From contig QXPY01000004.1 of the NCBI GenBank assembly GCA_003583745.1, forward strand, positions 186,001 to 250,000: a stretch of DNA of 64,000 nt, read 5' to 3'. The notes below the pieces were generated by a model. It was not told where the DNA came from. It was given only the letters and a program-made list of their open reading frames with translations, and made no database searches. The stretch is from Rhodocyclales bacterium GT-UBC. GTDB taxonomy: Bacteria > Pseudomonadota > Gammaproteobacteria > Burkholderiales > Rhodocyclaceae. This document shows positions 1-10,037 of the stretch, one piece after another (position 1 is the stretch's first letter; each line of letters begins with the position of its first letter). The position numbers were made by a program, and so were the translations under genes.

Positions 1-1
1 C

Positions 2-292
2 GCCGGTGAAATGGTCAGCCTGGAAGTGGTCGAGAAGCTGGCCACGGCGACGTCGCCGGCTCTGCTGCATGCCGCGTCGAGCCAGCCCGATGCGAGCAAG
101 GGCGAGGCCCTGGTGCTATTCACCACCGATGGCAACTTGAGCCGCGAACTGCTCGCCTTCAAGGCGCGTGAGCTGGGCGTGCCGGAACTGGCCGTGCCGC
201 GCAAGATCCAGAAGGTCGACGCCTTGCCCCTGCTCGGTACCGGCAAGATCGACTACGTCACGCTGAAGCGCCTGGCCGAGGCGGTGCTCTGA
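2..292 (+). CDS. Acyl-ACP synthetase / AMP-binding ligase, C-terminal end (partial)
   Basis: This is the last 96 codons of a gene that begins before the window; the frame is open from base 2. The visible part is the C-terminal subdomain of an ANL-family AMP-forming ligase. The PLLGTGKID stretch near residue 82 contains the conserved lysine that adenylation enzymes use in the adenylation half-reaction. The wording is close to the ligase half of the bifunctional Aas protein, which activates fatty acids for lysophospholipid re-acylation. The MFS-PlsC fusion two genes downstream would supply the transport and acyltransferase halves, which supports this. The stop codon overlaps the next start (TGATG). 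The core AMP-binding motifs lie outside the window. Confidence 0.75.
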   Translation, partial: AGEMVSLEVVEKLATATSPALLHAASSQPDASKGEALVLFTTDGNLSRELLAFKARELGVPELAVPRKIQKVDALPLLGTGKIDYVTLKRLAEAVL

Positions 293-1524
293 TGCCGGTG
301 CGCATCGACCGTCGGCGTTTCCTCGGCCTGCTCGGCGGCGCGGCGGCCTTGTCCTTCGGCGGCTGGAGCCTGGCCCGGCCGGCAGTGGTCAATCCCTGCC
401 GGGTGGCGATTCCCGCCGCCTTGCTCGACAGCCCGTGGCTGAAGCAGGTTTGGGACGGAATCGACCCGGCCCAGCTCTGGGATTGCCACGTCCATGTCGC
501 CGGCCTGGGCGACGGCGGTAGCGGCATCGTGGTCGGGCCGCAGTTGTCGTCGTGGATGCATCCGCTGCACTACGCCCAGCGCCTGTTCTACATGAACGCT
601 GGCTGTGCCCACGATGCGCCGGGCTCGGTCGATACGGCTTACGTCGCCCGCCTGCTCAATTTGTGCGATGCGATGCCGGAAGGCTTCAAGGTGATGCTGT
701 TCGCCTTCGAGCGCTTCCATGACGGGCAGGGGGCGGCGCATCCGGAACATTCCGCCTTTTTCGTGCCGAACGCCTGGGCCGCCAAGCTGGCGCGCGATTT
801 CCCGAGCCGCTTCGAATGGGTCGCCTCGTTGCATCCCTATCGGCCGGAGGCGGTCGACGAATTGAAACTGGCGGTGGCCAATGGCGCCCGCGCCGTCAAA
901 TGGCTGCCGGCGGCGATGGGCATGGACCCGGCCGACGCCCGCTGCGATGCCTTCTACCGGACGCTGGCGGCCAGTCGGACGCCGCTGATCGTGCATTGCG
1001 GCGAGGAAAAAGCGGTCAAGGGCAGCGATACCCAGGCTTATGGCAACCCGCTGCGTCTGCGCCGGGCGCTCGATGCCGGGGTGCGTGTCGTGGTCGCCCA
1101 TTGCGCCAGCCTGGGCGAGGACGTCGACGACGACGGCAAGCCCCGGCCGAGTTTCGACCTCTTCCTCAAACTGATGGCCGAGCCGCGGGCCAAGGGCTTG
1201 CTGCATGGCGACATCTCGGCGATCACGCAGCGCAACCGCAAGCCGGCGGTAATCCGGACGCTGCTCGAACGCCAGGATCTGCACGATCGCCTGCTGCACG
1301 GCTCCGATTACCCATTGCCCGGTATCCTGCCGCTGACTTCGACGCGCGCCCTGGCGCGGGCCGGTTTGTTGCCGAAGGCGGCCTGTAGCAGTCTCGACAT
1401 CCTGCGCGAGCACAATCCCTTGCTCTTCGATTTCGTCCTCAAGCGCCTACTCAACTGGCAGGGGCATTCCTTCTCTCCGGCGGTCTTTCAAACCCGCCGC
1501 CTTTTCTCTGCGAGCCAAGCATGA
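292..1524 (+). CDS. Tat-exported amidohydrolase-family metal-dependent hydrolase
   Basis: A 410-residue protein with a twin-arginine signal (RRRFLGLL at residues 7-14, then a short hydrophobic stretch), so it is probably exported folded with its metals. The mature part reads as an amidohydrolase_2 TIM barrel. It has a DCHVH metal-binding pair (His66, His68), further histidines in VHCGEE (about 235) and AHCAS (about 270), and HGSDYPLP (about 337) holding the catalytic-type aspartate. The substrate cannot be told from sequence. It overlaps the genes on both sides by a few bases and sits between two phospholipid-remodelling genes, so it is almost certainly in their operon. Confidence 0.8.
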   Translation: MPVRIDRRRFLGLLGGAAALSFGGWSLARPAVVNPCRVAIPAALLDSPWLKQVWDGIDPAQLWDCHVHVAGLGDGGSGIVVGPQLSSWMHPLHYAQRLFYMNAGCAHDAPGSVDTAYVARLLNLCDAMPEGFKVMLFAFERFHDGQGAAHPEHSAFFVPNAWAAKLARDFPSRFEWVASLHPYRPEAVDELKLAVANGARAVKWLPAAMGMDPADARCDAFYRTLAASRTPLIVHCGEEKAVKGSDTQAYGNPLRLRRALDAGVRVVVAHCASLGEDVDDDGKPRPSFDLFLKLMAEPRAKGLLHGDISAITQRNRKPAVIRTLLERQDLHDRLLHGSDYPLPGILPLTSTRALARAGLLPKAACSSLDILREHNPLLFDFVLKRLLNWQGHSFSPAVFQTRRLFSASQA

Positions 1525-3401
1525 GCGGTCAGTTCGGACTTCTGAAAACCCGGCGTTTCGCCCCTTTCTTCGCCACCCAGTTTCTTGGCGCCTTCAACGA
1601 CAACCTGTTCAAGAACGCCCTGGTCGTGCTGCTCACTTTCCAGGCGGCGCAATGGACGAGCTTGAAGCCCGAGTTGCTGGCCAATCTGGCGGCCGGCATC
1701 TTCATCCTGCCTTTCTTCCTGTTCTCGGCCACCGCCGGGCAACTGGCCGACAAGTTCGACAAGGCGCGGCTGGCGCGGCTGGTGAAAGTGCTGGAGATGG
1801 TGATCATGGTTGTCGCCGCCGCCGGTTTCACGGTGCATAGCCTGCCGGTGCTGATGGCGGCGCTGTTCCTGCTTGGCCTGCATTCGACGCTGTTCGGTCC
1901 GGTCAAGTACGCGATCATTCCGCAGCACCTGCGCGACGAGGAACTGGTCGGCGGCAATGCCCTGATCGAAGCCGGCACCTTCGTTGCCATCCTGATCGGC
2001 ACGCTGGCCGGCGGCCTGCTCGCCGGTTCGGTCGAGCATCCGGCCTGGATCGCCTTTGGCGGCCTGGTCGTCGCTTTCGCCGGCTATCTGGCCAGCCGTG
2101 GCATCCCGGCGGCACCGGCGCCGGCGCCGGAGTTGAAGATCAACCTCAACCCGATCACCGAAACCTGGCACAACATCAACTATGCCCGCCAGAACCGCAC
2201 GGTGTTTCTCTCCATTCTCGGCATTTCCTGGTTCTGGCTATACGGCGCGCTGTTCCTGGCCCAGTTCCCGGCCTACGCCAAGTATGTGCTGGGCGGCGGC
2301 GAGTCGGCGGTGACGCTGCTGCTGGCCACTTTCACGGTCGGTATCGCGGTGGGCTCGATGCTCTGCGAGCGGATGTCCGGCAAGCACGTCGAGATCGGCC
2401 TGGTACCTTTCGGCTCGATCGGCCTGACCGTGTTCGGTCTCGACCTCTATTTCGCCTCGCCGGTCGGCTTGCCCGGAACCACGTCTCATGCCTTGTTCGC
2501 CCTGCTGAGCTTGCCGGCGGTCTGGCGCGTGCTGTTCGACCTGATGCTGCTCGGCGTCTTCGGCGGCTTCTTCATCGTCCCGCTCTACGCCCTGGTGCAG
2601 TTGCGCAGCGCGCCCGAGCAGCGTGCCCGCATCATTGCCGCCAACAACATCGTCAATGCCTTGTTCATGGTGGTCGGGGCGCTTGGCGCCGGCGCACTGC
2701 TCGGCGCCGGGCTGTCGATTCCGGCGCTGTTCGGCTGCGCGGCACTGCTCAATGCGTTGGTGGCGATCTACATCTACCGCCTGGTCCCGGAATTCCTGAT
2801 CCGCTTCATGGCCTGGCTGCTGATCAAGGCGGCCTACCGCTTGCGGACGGAAGGGGCCGAACGGGTGCCGCACGAAGGCGCGGCGCTACTGGTCTGCAAC
2901 CATGTGAGCTTCGTCGATTCGCTGGTGGTGATGAGCGCCTCGCCGCGCCCGGTGCGTTTCGTCATGGACCACCGCATTTTCGGCTTGCCCTTGCTCAATT
3001 ACGTTTTTCGTCACGGCGGCGCGATTCCCATCGCTTCGGCCAAGGAAGACCCGGCCTTGATGGAGCAGGCCTTTGCCGAAGTGGCGAAGGCGCTGGCCAA
3101 CGACGAGCTGGTGGCGATCTTTCCGGAAGGTGGCGTGACGCGGGATGGCGAATTGCAGGCTTTCCGGCCGGGCGTCAGCCGCATCCTGCAGGCCAACCCG
3201 GTGCCGGTCATCCCGATGGCGCTGAGCGGCCTGTGGGGCAGCTTCTTCTCGCGGATCGACGGGGCGGCCATGAAGTCGCCTTTCCGGCGGGGCTTCTGGT
3301 CGCAGATCCGCCTCTCCATCGGGCAGCCGATTCCGGCTGCCGAGGCGACGCCGGAGCATTTGCAGAAGCTGGTTCGCCAGTTGCGCGGGGACGAACGCTA
3401 G
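1521..3401 (+). CDS. MFS lysophospholipid transporter fused to PlsC-type acyltransferase
   Basis: A 626-residue fusion. Residues 1-430 are a 12-helix MFS permease of the LplT type, starting with the family-like GAFNDNLFKNAL segment. Residues 435-626 are a PlsC/LPLAT acyltransferase with the NHVSFVD motif (HX4D, about residue 460) and the FPEGGVTRDG motif (about 533). In the Aas/LplT system LplT flips lysophospholipid inward and Aas re-acylates it; Aas is normally PlsC plus an acyl-ACP ligase. Here transporter and acyltransferase are fused and the ligase is a separate gene upstream. The start overlaps the previous stop (ATGA). It converges on ccmI with a 6-bp gap. Confidence 0.88.
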   Translation: MSGQFGLLKTRRFAPFFATQFLGAFNDNLFKNALVVLLTFQAAQWTSLKPELLANLAAGIFILPFFLFSATAGQLADKFDKARLARLVKVLEMVIMVVAAAGFTVHSLPVLMAALFLLGLHSTLFGPVKYAIIPQHLRDEELVGGNALIEAGTFVAILIGTLAGGLLAGSVEHPAWIAFGGLVVAFAGYLASRGIPAAPAPAPELKINLNPITETWHNINYARQNRTVFLSILGISWFWLYGALFLAQFPAYAKYVLGGGESAVTLLLATFTVGIAVGSMLCERMSGKHVEIGLVPFGSIGLTVFGLDLYFASPVGLPGTTSHALFALLSLPAVWRVLFDLMLLGVFGGFFIVPLYALVQLRSAPEQRARIIAANNIVNALFMVVGALGAGALLGAGLSIPALFGCAALLNALVAIYIYRLVPEFLIRFMAWLLIKAAYRLRTEGAERVPHEGAALLVCNHVSFVDSLVVMSASPRPVRFVMDHRIFGLPLLNYVFRHGGAIPIASAKEDPALMEQAFAEVAKALANDELVAIFPEGGVTRDGELQAFRPGVSRILQANPVPVIPMALSGLWGSFFSRIDGAAMKSPFRRGFWSQIRLSIGQPIPAAEATPEHLQKLVRQLRGDER

Positions 3402-3407
3402 GCTGGA

Positions 3408-4613
3408 TCAGCGGGAAGCGGCCGGGGCATAGTCCCGGTCGATCAGCACTTTCAGGTTGCGTTTGCCGAGGCTAACGGTCTGCGCCGCGCTCTGCATGTC
3501 GCCCGGCTTGCCGATGGCGTTGCCGCTCCGCGACAGGCGAGCTTCGACGATGACTTGGCGCTGGCTGGAAATCGGCTTGTCGGCGGCCATCGCCAGGCTG
3601 TCGTCGAGGACGAAATCGAAGGGCAGGTTGGCGACCGATACCTTGGCGACGGCGAGCGGGAAGCGGGTGCCTTCGACCGGACGGGCAAAAATGAAAACGG
3701 TCTCGCTGGGGGCGGCCTGGATGCCCGGCGCCAGTTCGACCCGGCCGCTGATCGACTTGCCCGGCTCTGCCTTGGCCTGCATGCGGCGTTTGGCTTCGCC
3801 TATGCTTTCCTGCAGCATCTGGCGATCTTCCGAGTCGGCCGGCATATCCTGCGTGGCGCGTTGCCAGAAGGTGACCGCCGCCGGGAAGTCGTGGCGGTTG
3901 TAGGCTGCCGTGCCGGCCAGCCAGAGGCCGACGACATGGCCGGGATCGGCCTTCAGGGCCTGCATGATCAGGCTCAGCGGCTTGCCTTCCAGATCGCCGC
4001 CGGCACTGATCGCCAGCAGGTCCGCGTAGTCGGTGAGGAAATCCGGATCGTTCTGCATCGCGGCTTCGGCATGCGCGAAGGCGTTGATGGCATCGGGCAG
4101 ACGGCCGAGCGATTTGTAGGAGCGGCCGAGCATCAGCCAGCCTTCAATGTCGTCCGGTTGCTTGTTCAGGCGTTCGGCCAGGCTGCCGACCATGCCTTCG
4201 ATCTGTTCCAGCGTCATTTTTCCGGGCTGGGCGACCAGCAGCGGATTGAGCGCTTGCGGGTTGCCGAGCCAGAGATAGCCGACACTGGCCAGGCAGGGGA
4301 GCAGGATGGCGATGGCGATGATGGTTTTCCAGCCATGCTTTTCGCGGGGCGAAGTCGGTACCGCCGCCTCCGGGTTCTCGTCGAGGGCGCGTCGTTGCAG
4401 TTCACGTTGGGCGCGGGCGAATTCTTCCGCCGAAATTTCCCCGTTACGCCTTTCTTGTTCCAGTTCGATCAGGTTGTCCCGGATGACGGCCAGGTTGGCA
4501 TCCCGCCGTTCGTGTGCCTTGCCTGATTCGACACGCGGGCGCAGCAGCGGCCAAAGCAGCAGGAGTAGTGAAAGCACGGCGAGCAGGCCGGCCAGTAGAA
4601 CGAAAGCGGTCAT
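3408..4613 (-). CDS. ccmI: Cytochrome c biogenesis protein CcmI
   Basis: A 401-residue membrane protein. An N-terminal helix (about residues 1-22) is followed by a short cytoplasmic stretch with the CcmI-type LIELEQERRNGEISAEEF segment, a second helix near residues 95-115, and a periplasmic TPR domain (about 140-280). The C-terminal beta-rich part resembles the CcmI/CycH tail. CcmI chaperones apocytochrome c to the CcmF/H haem ligase of System I. Unusually it stands alone: no ccmA-H gene is adjacent, and the upstream neighbours are regulatory genes. Calling it an orphan assumes the rest of the ccm cluster lies elsewhere. Confidence 0.85.
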   Translation of the reverse strand: MTAFVLLAGLLAVLSLLLLLWPLLRPRVESGKAHERRDANLAVIRDNLIELEQERRNGEISAEEFARAQRELQRRALDENPEAAVPTSPREKHGWKTIIAIAILLPCLASVGYLWLGNPQALNPLLVAQPGKMTLEQIEGMVGSLAERLNKQPDDIEGWLMLGRSYKSLGRLPDAINAFAHAEAAMQNDPDFLTDYADLLAISAGGDLEGKPLSLIMQALKADPGHVVGLWLAGTAAYNRHDFPAAVTFWQRATQDMPADSEDRQMLQESIGEAKRRMQAKAEPGKSISGRVELAPGIQAAPSETVFIFARPVEGTRFPLAVAKVSVANLPFDFVLDDSLAMAADKPISSQRQVIVEARLSRSGNAIGKPGDMQSAAQTVSLGKRNLKVLIDRDYAPAASR

Positions 4614-4762
4614 GAGCGGGGAAAATCCGGATTAGAGCGTGCCATGCCGGCAAAAATGCGGCCTCGAACAGGCGTTTGCAGTCGAGTCTAGTCGCTCGGC
4701 GCAAGCGCCGAAATCAGCCGATGCTTATTTTTGGGGTAGGAAAATTCGGATTTTGCAGCGGA

Positions 4763-5413
4763 CTAGAGTTCCGAGGCCTCGATCAAGCCGTGCGAGATGG
4801 CGTAGCGGATCAACTCCGAGGTGTTGCTCATGTTCATTTTCTGCAGGATATGCGTCTTGTGGGTGCTGATCGTCTTGACGCTCAGCGATAGTTCGGCGCC
4901 GATTTCGGTGAGGCCGGCCCCCATCACCAGCATGTTGAAAACCTGGTATTCGCGATCGGAAAGCGCCGTATGGGGCAGGGTCTCGTTCGCCGGGCGGATG
5001 CCGCGGATCATCAGTTCGGTGACGTTTTCGGTAATGTAGACGCCGCCATGGGCAACGCGCCGGATGGCGCCGAGCAGGACGTCGGCGTCGCTTTCCTTGG
5101 TCAGGTAGCCGGCTGCCCCGGCATGAATGGCGCGGACGGCATATTGTTCCTCATGGTGCATGCTGAGGATCAGGATGGGAAGCAGCGGTTTCTCGTCCTT
5201 GATCATCCGGATCAGGTCGAGGCCGTTGCGACCGGGCATCGAGATGTCGAGCACCAGGATGCCCCATTCCTGCTCGCGCACCAGATGCATGACTTCGACA
5301 CCGTTGGCCGCTTCGCCACCGACGACGAGGTCTTCGGTGTCGGCCAGAATCTGTTTCAGGCCATCGCGAATGATGGCGTGGTCGTCGGCCAGTAATACCC
5401 TGATTTTATCCAT
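4763..5413 (-). CDS. NarL/FixJ-family response regulator
   Basis: A 216-residue protein with a receiver domain (acidic pocket Asp10-Asp11, phospho-acceptor Asp56 in LVLDISMPG, conserved Lys near 105) and a C-terminal LuxR-type HTH (about 148-210, LSDREYQVFNMLVMGAGLTE onward). It probably activates transcription as a phosphorylated dimer. Its start overlaps the 3' end of the sensor kinase gene by 8 bases, so the two are translated together as a pair. The targets are not evident from the window. Confidence 0.9.
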   Translation of the reverse strand: MDKIRVLLADDHAIIRDGLKQILADTEDLVVGGEAANGVEVMHLVREQEWGILVLDISMPGRNGLDLIRMIKDEKPLLPILILSMHHEEQYAVRAIHAGAAGYLTKESDADVLLGAIRRVAHGGVYITENVTELMIRGIRPANETLPHTALSDREYQVFNMLVMGAGLTEIGAELSLSVKTISTHKTHILQKMNMSNTSELIRYAISHGLIEASEL

Positions 5414-7463
5414 GACTTTCCTCGTGCTCTTCCGGTACCCGGACTTCGATGCGCGTGCCGCTCGTCGGCGAACTGCTCAGTGAGAATGTGCCGCCCAGGA
5501 TCTGGGCCCGCTCGCGCATCCCGATCAGCCCGATACCGTGGCCGCGTTGTGTGGTGGTGTCGAAGCCCAGGCCATTATCCTGAATCGTCATCAACCAGGC
5601 TCCCGACTGATGGGTGAGCGTGATATTTACGGCGCTGGCCTGGGCATGGCGGGCGATGTTGGTCAGCGACTCCTGAAGAATGCGGAACAAGGCGGTGGCG
5701 AGCGCGCCGCCGATTTGCGGGTCTTCTTCGGGCAAGTCCAGCGTGACCGGCAGGCCGGTCCGTTTTGAAAACTGGTCGACGTACCAATTGGCGGCTGCCG
5801 CAAAGCCGAGGTCGTCGAGGACCAGCGGGCGCAGTTCGGAAGAAATCCGCCGTACCGAGGCGATGGTGTGGTCGATCAGGTCCTTGATCGCCAGCGCCTT
5901 TTGACTGAGCGTCGGTTCGAGGTTCTTCAGGCGGCTGCCCAGCCAGGAAACCTCCATGCGCATGCCGGTCAGCGATTGGCCCAATTCATCGTGCAGTTCG
6001 CGCGAAATGCGCGCCCGTTCGCGCTCCCGGACGTTCTGGATGGAGGCCGAGAGTTCCTGCAGCTGGCGGTTTTTCTCCATCAACTCCAGTTCGGCCTGGC
6101 GTCGCTCGCTGAGATCGCGAAAGACGGCGGTGACCAGCAGGTTGCCGCGAAAGGTGGTAGTCGACAGCCCGAGTTCGACCGGAAAGTCGTGGCCGTTCCG
6201 GGACAGCGTGATCAGGCTGAGCAAAGCCAGGCCGGTCGGCGATTGCCAGCCTTCCTCGAAATAGCGCATCAGGCTCTGCTCCAGGGCTTTCGGCTGGCAT
6301 TGGGCGAGAAAGTCGCCGATCTTTTGGCCCAGCGCCTCGCTCGCCTTGACGCCGAACAGGTGTTCAGCCGCCACGTTGAAGAGGATGATCTTGCCCGTGA
6401 TGTCGGCGGTGACGATGGCGTCGCGCACCGTCTGCACCATCAGGCGCAACTGTTGGTCGCTGATGCGCAGATCGATTTCAAGTTGCTCTTTCTTCAGCAG
6501 GTTGCGCACCATCAGGAAGGTGATGGTGAGGATGAAGAGGATGATGACCAGGACGCCCAGGGTGATCGGAAAAGCAATGCGTCGCCAGGAGCGGAGGGCT
6601 TCTTCTTCGCGCACGGCGGCGGAAACGATCAGCGGATAGGTCGAGACCGGTCGGTAGGCGGTGTACCAGCGCCCTTCCTCCGGGTGGTCGTGGGCGCTCA
6701 TCCCGCCTGCCATGGCCTGGCCGTTGGAGTGGATGATCTGCTTGAGGTCGGCGACGGTCTTGCCTAGCTGCTCCTGATCCCGGCTGGTGCCGGCGAGCAG
6801 GCCGCCATCCAGTGTCAGAAGCTGGATGCGATTGACGAAGTCGGCACCGATGCTTTCATAAAGGGACTCGAAGTAGCCGATGCGTATGGCCGAAACGAGC
6901 AGGCCGCGAAACTTGCCGCTCTGGTCGACCAGGCGCATCGCGATGTAGTAGGTCCATTGACCGTCCACCCGGGCTTTTTCCGGATGGCTGATATAGAAAT
7001 CCTCGTGTTCGTTGTCGACGAAAAAGCGGTAGAACTCGCGGTCGAGCATCGATAAGCGGCGAATGAAGTCGGGGCGGGAGGAGTTGACGCCAAAGCCTTC
7101 CGCATCCACCACGAACATCGATTTGACTTGCGGCAGGCCGCCCACCCGCGATTTCAACAGTAGATGAACCAGCAGGCTGTCGAGCTCGATGCTGTGTCCC
7201 AGCTCGTCCGACAAGCGCTCGCGGGCGCCGCGCATGGCCAGCGAAACGCCGTCTATGGTCCGGGTGGTCTGCTCCGAGAGGATTTTGCTCAGGCTGACGA
7301 TCTCGGCCTTGGCCTGCTCCAGCTCGCGGTGGCGCAAGTCGGCGAGGAGGGCGACCGAGGCCACGGTTAGGGCAAGGATCATGACCGTGGCCAGCATCAG
7401 GACGGCCCGTACCGAGGCGCTGTGCCGGACGCTTTCTTGCAATTGATTCAATGCCGAAGCCAA
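5406..7463 (-). CDS. Membrane sensor histidine kinase (Cache-PAS-HisKA_3)
   Basis: A 685-residue sensor. It has a transmembrane helix at about residues 18-44, a large periplasmic Cache-like ligand domain (about 45-295), a second helix (about 298-320), a PAS domain (about 335-455), a HisKA_3 dimerisation domain with ERARISRELHDELGQSL carrying the phospho-His, and a HATPase_c domain with NIARHAQ (N box), QDNGLGFD and GHGIGLIGM. It is the cognate kinase of the overlapping NarL-type regulator. The Cache domain implies a small extracellular ligand, which cannot be named. The 226-bp gap upstream is shared with the divergent ubiA gene and should hold both promoters. Confidence 0.9.
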   Translation of the reverse strand: MASALNQLQESVRHSASVRAVLMLATVMILALTVASVALLADLRHRELEQAKAEIVSLSKILSEQTTRTIDGVSLAMRGARERLSDELGHSIELDSLLVHLLLKSRVGGLPQVKSMFVVDAEGFGVNSSRPDFIRRLSMLDREFYRFFVDNEHEDFYISHPEKARVDGQWTYYIAMRLVDQSGKFRGLLVSAIRIGYFESLYESIGADFVNRIQLLTLDGGLLAGTSRDQEQLGKTVADLKQIIHSNGQAMAGGMSAHDHPEEGRWYTAYRPVSTYPLIVSAAVREEEALRSWRRIAFPITLGVLVIILFILTITFLMVRNLLKKEQLEIDLRISDQQLRLMVQTVRDAIVTADITGKIILFNVAAEHLFGVKASEALGQKIGDFLAQCQPKALEQSLMRYFEEGWQSPTGLALLSLITLSRNGHDFPVELGLSTTTFRGNLLVTAVFRDLSERRQAELELMEKNRQLQELSASIQNVRERERARISRELHDELGQSLTGMRMEVSWLGSRLKNLEPTLSQKALAIKDLIDHTIASVRRISSELRPLVLDDLGFAAAANWYVDQFSKRTGLPVTLDLPEEDPQIGGALATALFRILQESLTNIARHAQASAVNITLTHQSGAWLMTIQDNGLGFDTTTQRGHGIGLIGMRERAQILGGTFSLSSSPTSGTRIEVRVPEEHEESHG

Positions 7464-7689
7464 ATTTTCTCCTGAATGCCCAGCGGGGGCGCCGTAAGCA
7501 TGACGGCCCGCTTTTGATCGTGCGTATTAGGCCAAAAGTAATATGTTTCTCGTCTGATCTCGGTCAACCCTAGATCGAATGGATGATTGTGCCTGCAGTC
7601 GACGGCATTTGACGAGACTCCGGGCCGGCCGGTCAAATTTGTCCGTATCCCCGAGTCGCGCGCGTGGCGAAGGGTAAAATTGGCAAACT

Positions 7690-8565
7690 ATGAACTGGCT
7701 CAAACTCAAGGAAAAACTCGATCTCTACGAAAAGCTGATGCGGCTCGACAAGCCGATCGGCATCCTGCTGCTGCTCTGGCCGACGTTGTGGGCGCTCTGG
7801 CTGTCCTCGCTGGGCAAGCCGAGTTGGGTGGTGGTCTGGGTCTTCGTGCTGGGAACCGTGCTGATGCGTTCGGCCGGTTGCGTCATCAACGATTTTGCCG
7901 ACCGCGATTTCGACAAGCATGTCGAACGCACCAAGGATCGGCCGCTGACCGCCGGCAAGGTGACGAGCCGCGAGGCCTTGTGGCTGTTCGCCGGCCTGTC
8001 GCTGGCTTCGCTGGCCCTGGTCATCCTGCTCGGCAGCAAGCTGGTGCTCTGGCTGTCGGTGCCCGCCTTGTTCCTGGCTGCCAGCTATCCGTTCACCAAA
8101 CGCTTCTTCGCCATTCCGCAGGCCTATCTTGGCATCGCCTTCGGCTTCGGCATCCCGATGGCTTATGCGGCACATACCGACGGCGTGCCCGGCGCGGCCT
8201 GGCTGTTGTTGCTGGCCAATATCTTCTGGGCGGTGGCCTACGATACCGAATACGCCATGGTGGATCGCAACGACGACCTGAAGATCGGTATCAAGACGTC
8301 GGCCATCACCTTCGGCCGTTTCGACGTGGCGGCGGTCATGTTCTGCTATGCGATGACGCTCGCTATCATCGGCGGGCTGGGTTACAGCCTGCATCTGCGC
8401 TGGCCGTTCTACGCCGGCCTCGCCGTCGCCGCCGGCATCTTCGGCCTGCATTACACCTGGATCCGCGGCCGCGACCGGATGTCCTGCTTCAGGGCCTTCC
8501 TGCACAACAACTATGCCGGTGCGGCGATTTTCGTCGGCATCGTCCTGAGCTTCCTGATTCCATGA
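7690..8565 (+). CDS. ubiA: 4-Hydroxybenzoate polyprenyltransferase UbiA
   Basis: A 291-residue polytopic membrane enzyme that prenylates 4-hydroxybenzoate, the first committed step of ubiquinone synthesis. The first Asp-rich motif is clear as NDFADRDFD (about residues 68-76), followed by RTKDRPL. The second reads [13 protein letters not shown] (about 184-196), which binds the prenyl diphosphate via Mg2+. Eight or nine hydrophobic segments are visible and the length is normal. The stop overlaps the start of ubiD (ATGA), so the two consecutive ubiquinone genes are coupled. Confidence 0.95.
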   Translation: MNWLKLKEKLDLYEKLMRLDKPIGILLLLWPTLWALWLSSLGKPSWVVVWVFVLGTVLMRSAGCVINDFADRDFDKHVERTKDRPLTAGKVTSREALWLFAGLSLASLALVILLGSKLVLWLSVPALFLAASYPFTKRFFAIPQAYLGIAFGFGIPMAYAAHTDGVPGAAWLLLLANIFWAVAYDTEYAMVDRNDDLKIGIKTSAITFGRFDVAAVMFCYAMTLAIIGGLGYSLHLRWPFYAGLAVAAGIFGLHYTWIRGRDRMSCFRAFLHNNYAGAAIFVGIVLSFLIP

Positions 8566-10037
8566 AATATCACGATCTGCGCGACTTCATGTCGCAGCTG
8601 GAAAAGACCGGCGAACTCAAGCGTGTCGGCGTCGAGGTCGATACCCACCTCGAAATGACCGAGATCTGCGACCGCGTACTGCGTGCCGAAGGACCGGCCA
8701 TCCTGTTCGAGAAGCCGACGACCGGTGGCAAGCGCCACGACATCACGGTGCTTGCCAACCTGTTCGGCACGCCGAAGCGGGTGGCGCTGGGCATGGGCGA
8801 GGAGTCGGTGCAGGCGCTGCGCGAAGTCGGCAAGCTGCTGGCCTATCTCAAGGAGCCGGAGCCGCCCAAGGGACTGAAGGATGCCTGGGACAAGCTGCCC
8901 ATCCTCAAGCAGGTGCTCAACATGGCGCCGAAGAAGGTGTCGAATGCCCCCTGCCAGCAGGTGGTGTGTGAGGGCAAGGATGTCGATCTGTCGCGCCTGC
9001 CGATCCAGCACTGCTGGCCGGGTGATGTGGCGCCGCTGATCACCTGGGGCCTGGTGGTCACCAAGGGGCCGCACAAGAACCGGCAGAATCTCGGTATCTA
9101 CCGCCAGCAGGTGCTTGGGCCGAACAAGGTGATCATGCGCTGGCTGGCGCATCGGGGCGGGGCGCTGGATTTCCGTGAGCACCAGTTGGCCAATCCCGGC
9201 CAGCCTTTCCCGGTCGCCGTGGTGCTGGGTTGCGATCCGGCCACCATCCTCGGCGCCGTGACGCCGGTGCCGGATTCGCTGTCCGAATACCAGTTTGCCG
9301 GCCTGCTGCGCGGCGGCAAGACCGAACTGACCCAATGCCTGGGTTCGACGCTGCAGGTGCCGGCTTCGGCCGAGATCGTGCTCGAAGGCGTCATTCATCC
9401 CGGCGAAATGGCACTCGAAGGTCCTTATGGCGACCATACCGGCTATTACAACGAGCAGGCCGAATTCCCGGTATTCACCATCGAGCGCATCACCATGCGC
9501 CAGAACCCGATCTATCACAGTACTTACACCGGCAAGCCGCCCGATGAACCCGCCGTACTGGGCGTCGCGCTCAACGAGGTGTTCGTGCCGCTGCTGCAGA
9601 AGCAGTATCCGGAAATTGTCGATTTTTACCTGCCGCCGGAAGGCTGCTCCTACCGGATGGCCATCGTCAGCATCAAGAAGGCCTACCCCGGGCACGCCAA
9701 GCGCATCATGTTCGGCATCTGGTCCTTCCTGCGCCAGTTCATGTACACCAAGACCATCATCGTGGTGGACGACGACATCGACATCCGCGACTGGAAGGAA
9801 GTGGTGTGGGCAATGACGACGCGGATGGATGCGACGCGCGACACGACGCTGGTGGACAACACGCCGATCGATTACCTCGATTTCGCTTCGCCGGTGGCCG
9901 GTCTCGGCTCGAAGATGGGCCTGGATGCGACCAACAAGTGGCCGGGCGAGACGAATCGCGAATGGGGGCGGCCGATTGTCATGGATGACGCGGTGAAGCA
10001 GCGCGTCGATGGCATGTGGCAGGCGCTGGGCTTATGA
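8562..10037 (+). CDS. ubiD: 4-Hydroxy-3-polyprenylbenzoate decarboxylase UbiD
   Basis: A 491-residue UbiD decarboxylase. It acts on the UbiA product and needs prenylated FMN made by UbiX, which is not in this window. Conserved segments include PCQQVV (about 130), [10 protein letters not shown], the [11 protein letters not shown] loop (about 287-297) and a C-terminal ATNKWPGE. The ATG at 8562 is preferred because it forms an ATGA overlap with the ubiA stop and matches the usual N-terminus MKYHDLRDF. The same frame stays open far upstream, but that part is ubiA read out of frame. Confidence 0.95.
   Translation: MKYHDLRDFMSQLEKTGELKRVGVEVDTHLEMTEICDRVLRAEGPAILFEKPTTGGKRHDITVLANLFGTPKRVALGMGEESVQALREVGKLLAYLKEPEPPKGLKDAWDKLPILKQVLNMAPKKVSNAPCQQVVCEGKDVDLSRLPIQHCWPGDVAPLITWGLVVTKGPHKNRQNLGIYRQQVLGPNKVIMRWLAHRGGALDFREHQLANPGQPFPVAVVLGCDPATILGAVTPVPDSLSEYQFAGLLRGGKTELTQCLGSTLQVPASAEIVLEGVIHPGEMALEGPYGDHTGYYNEQAEFPVFTIERITMRQNPIYHSTYTGKPPDEPAVLGVALNEVFVPLLQKQYPEIVDFYLPPEGCSYRMAIVSIKKAYPGHAKRIMFGIWSFLRQFMYTKTIIVVDDDIDIRDWKEVVWAMTTRMDATRDTTLVDNTPIDYLDFASPVAGLGSKMGLDATNKWPGETNREWGRPIVMDDAVKQRVDGMWQALGL

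Noticed and set aside
253..1413. Long open frame on the minus strand opposite the amidohydrolase gene
   Set aside because: It is rich in Arg, Gln and Gly with no recognisable domain, as expected for the antisense of GC-rich coding DNA; the plus strand has clear catalytic motifs.
7587..8561. Upstream extension of the UbiD reading frame
   Set aside because: The extension runs through ubiA in another frame and has no family similarity; the ATG at 8562 gives the normal UbiD N-terminus.
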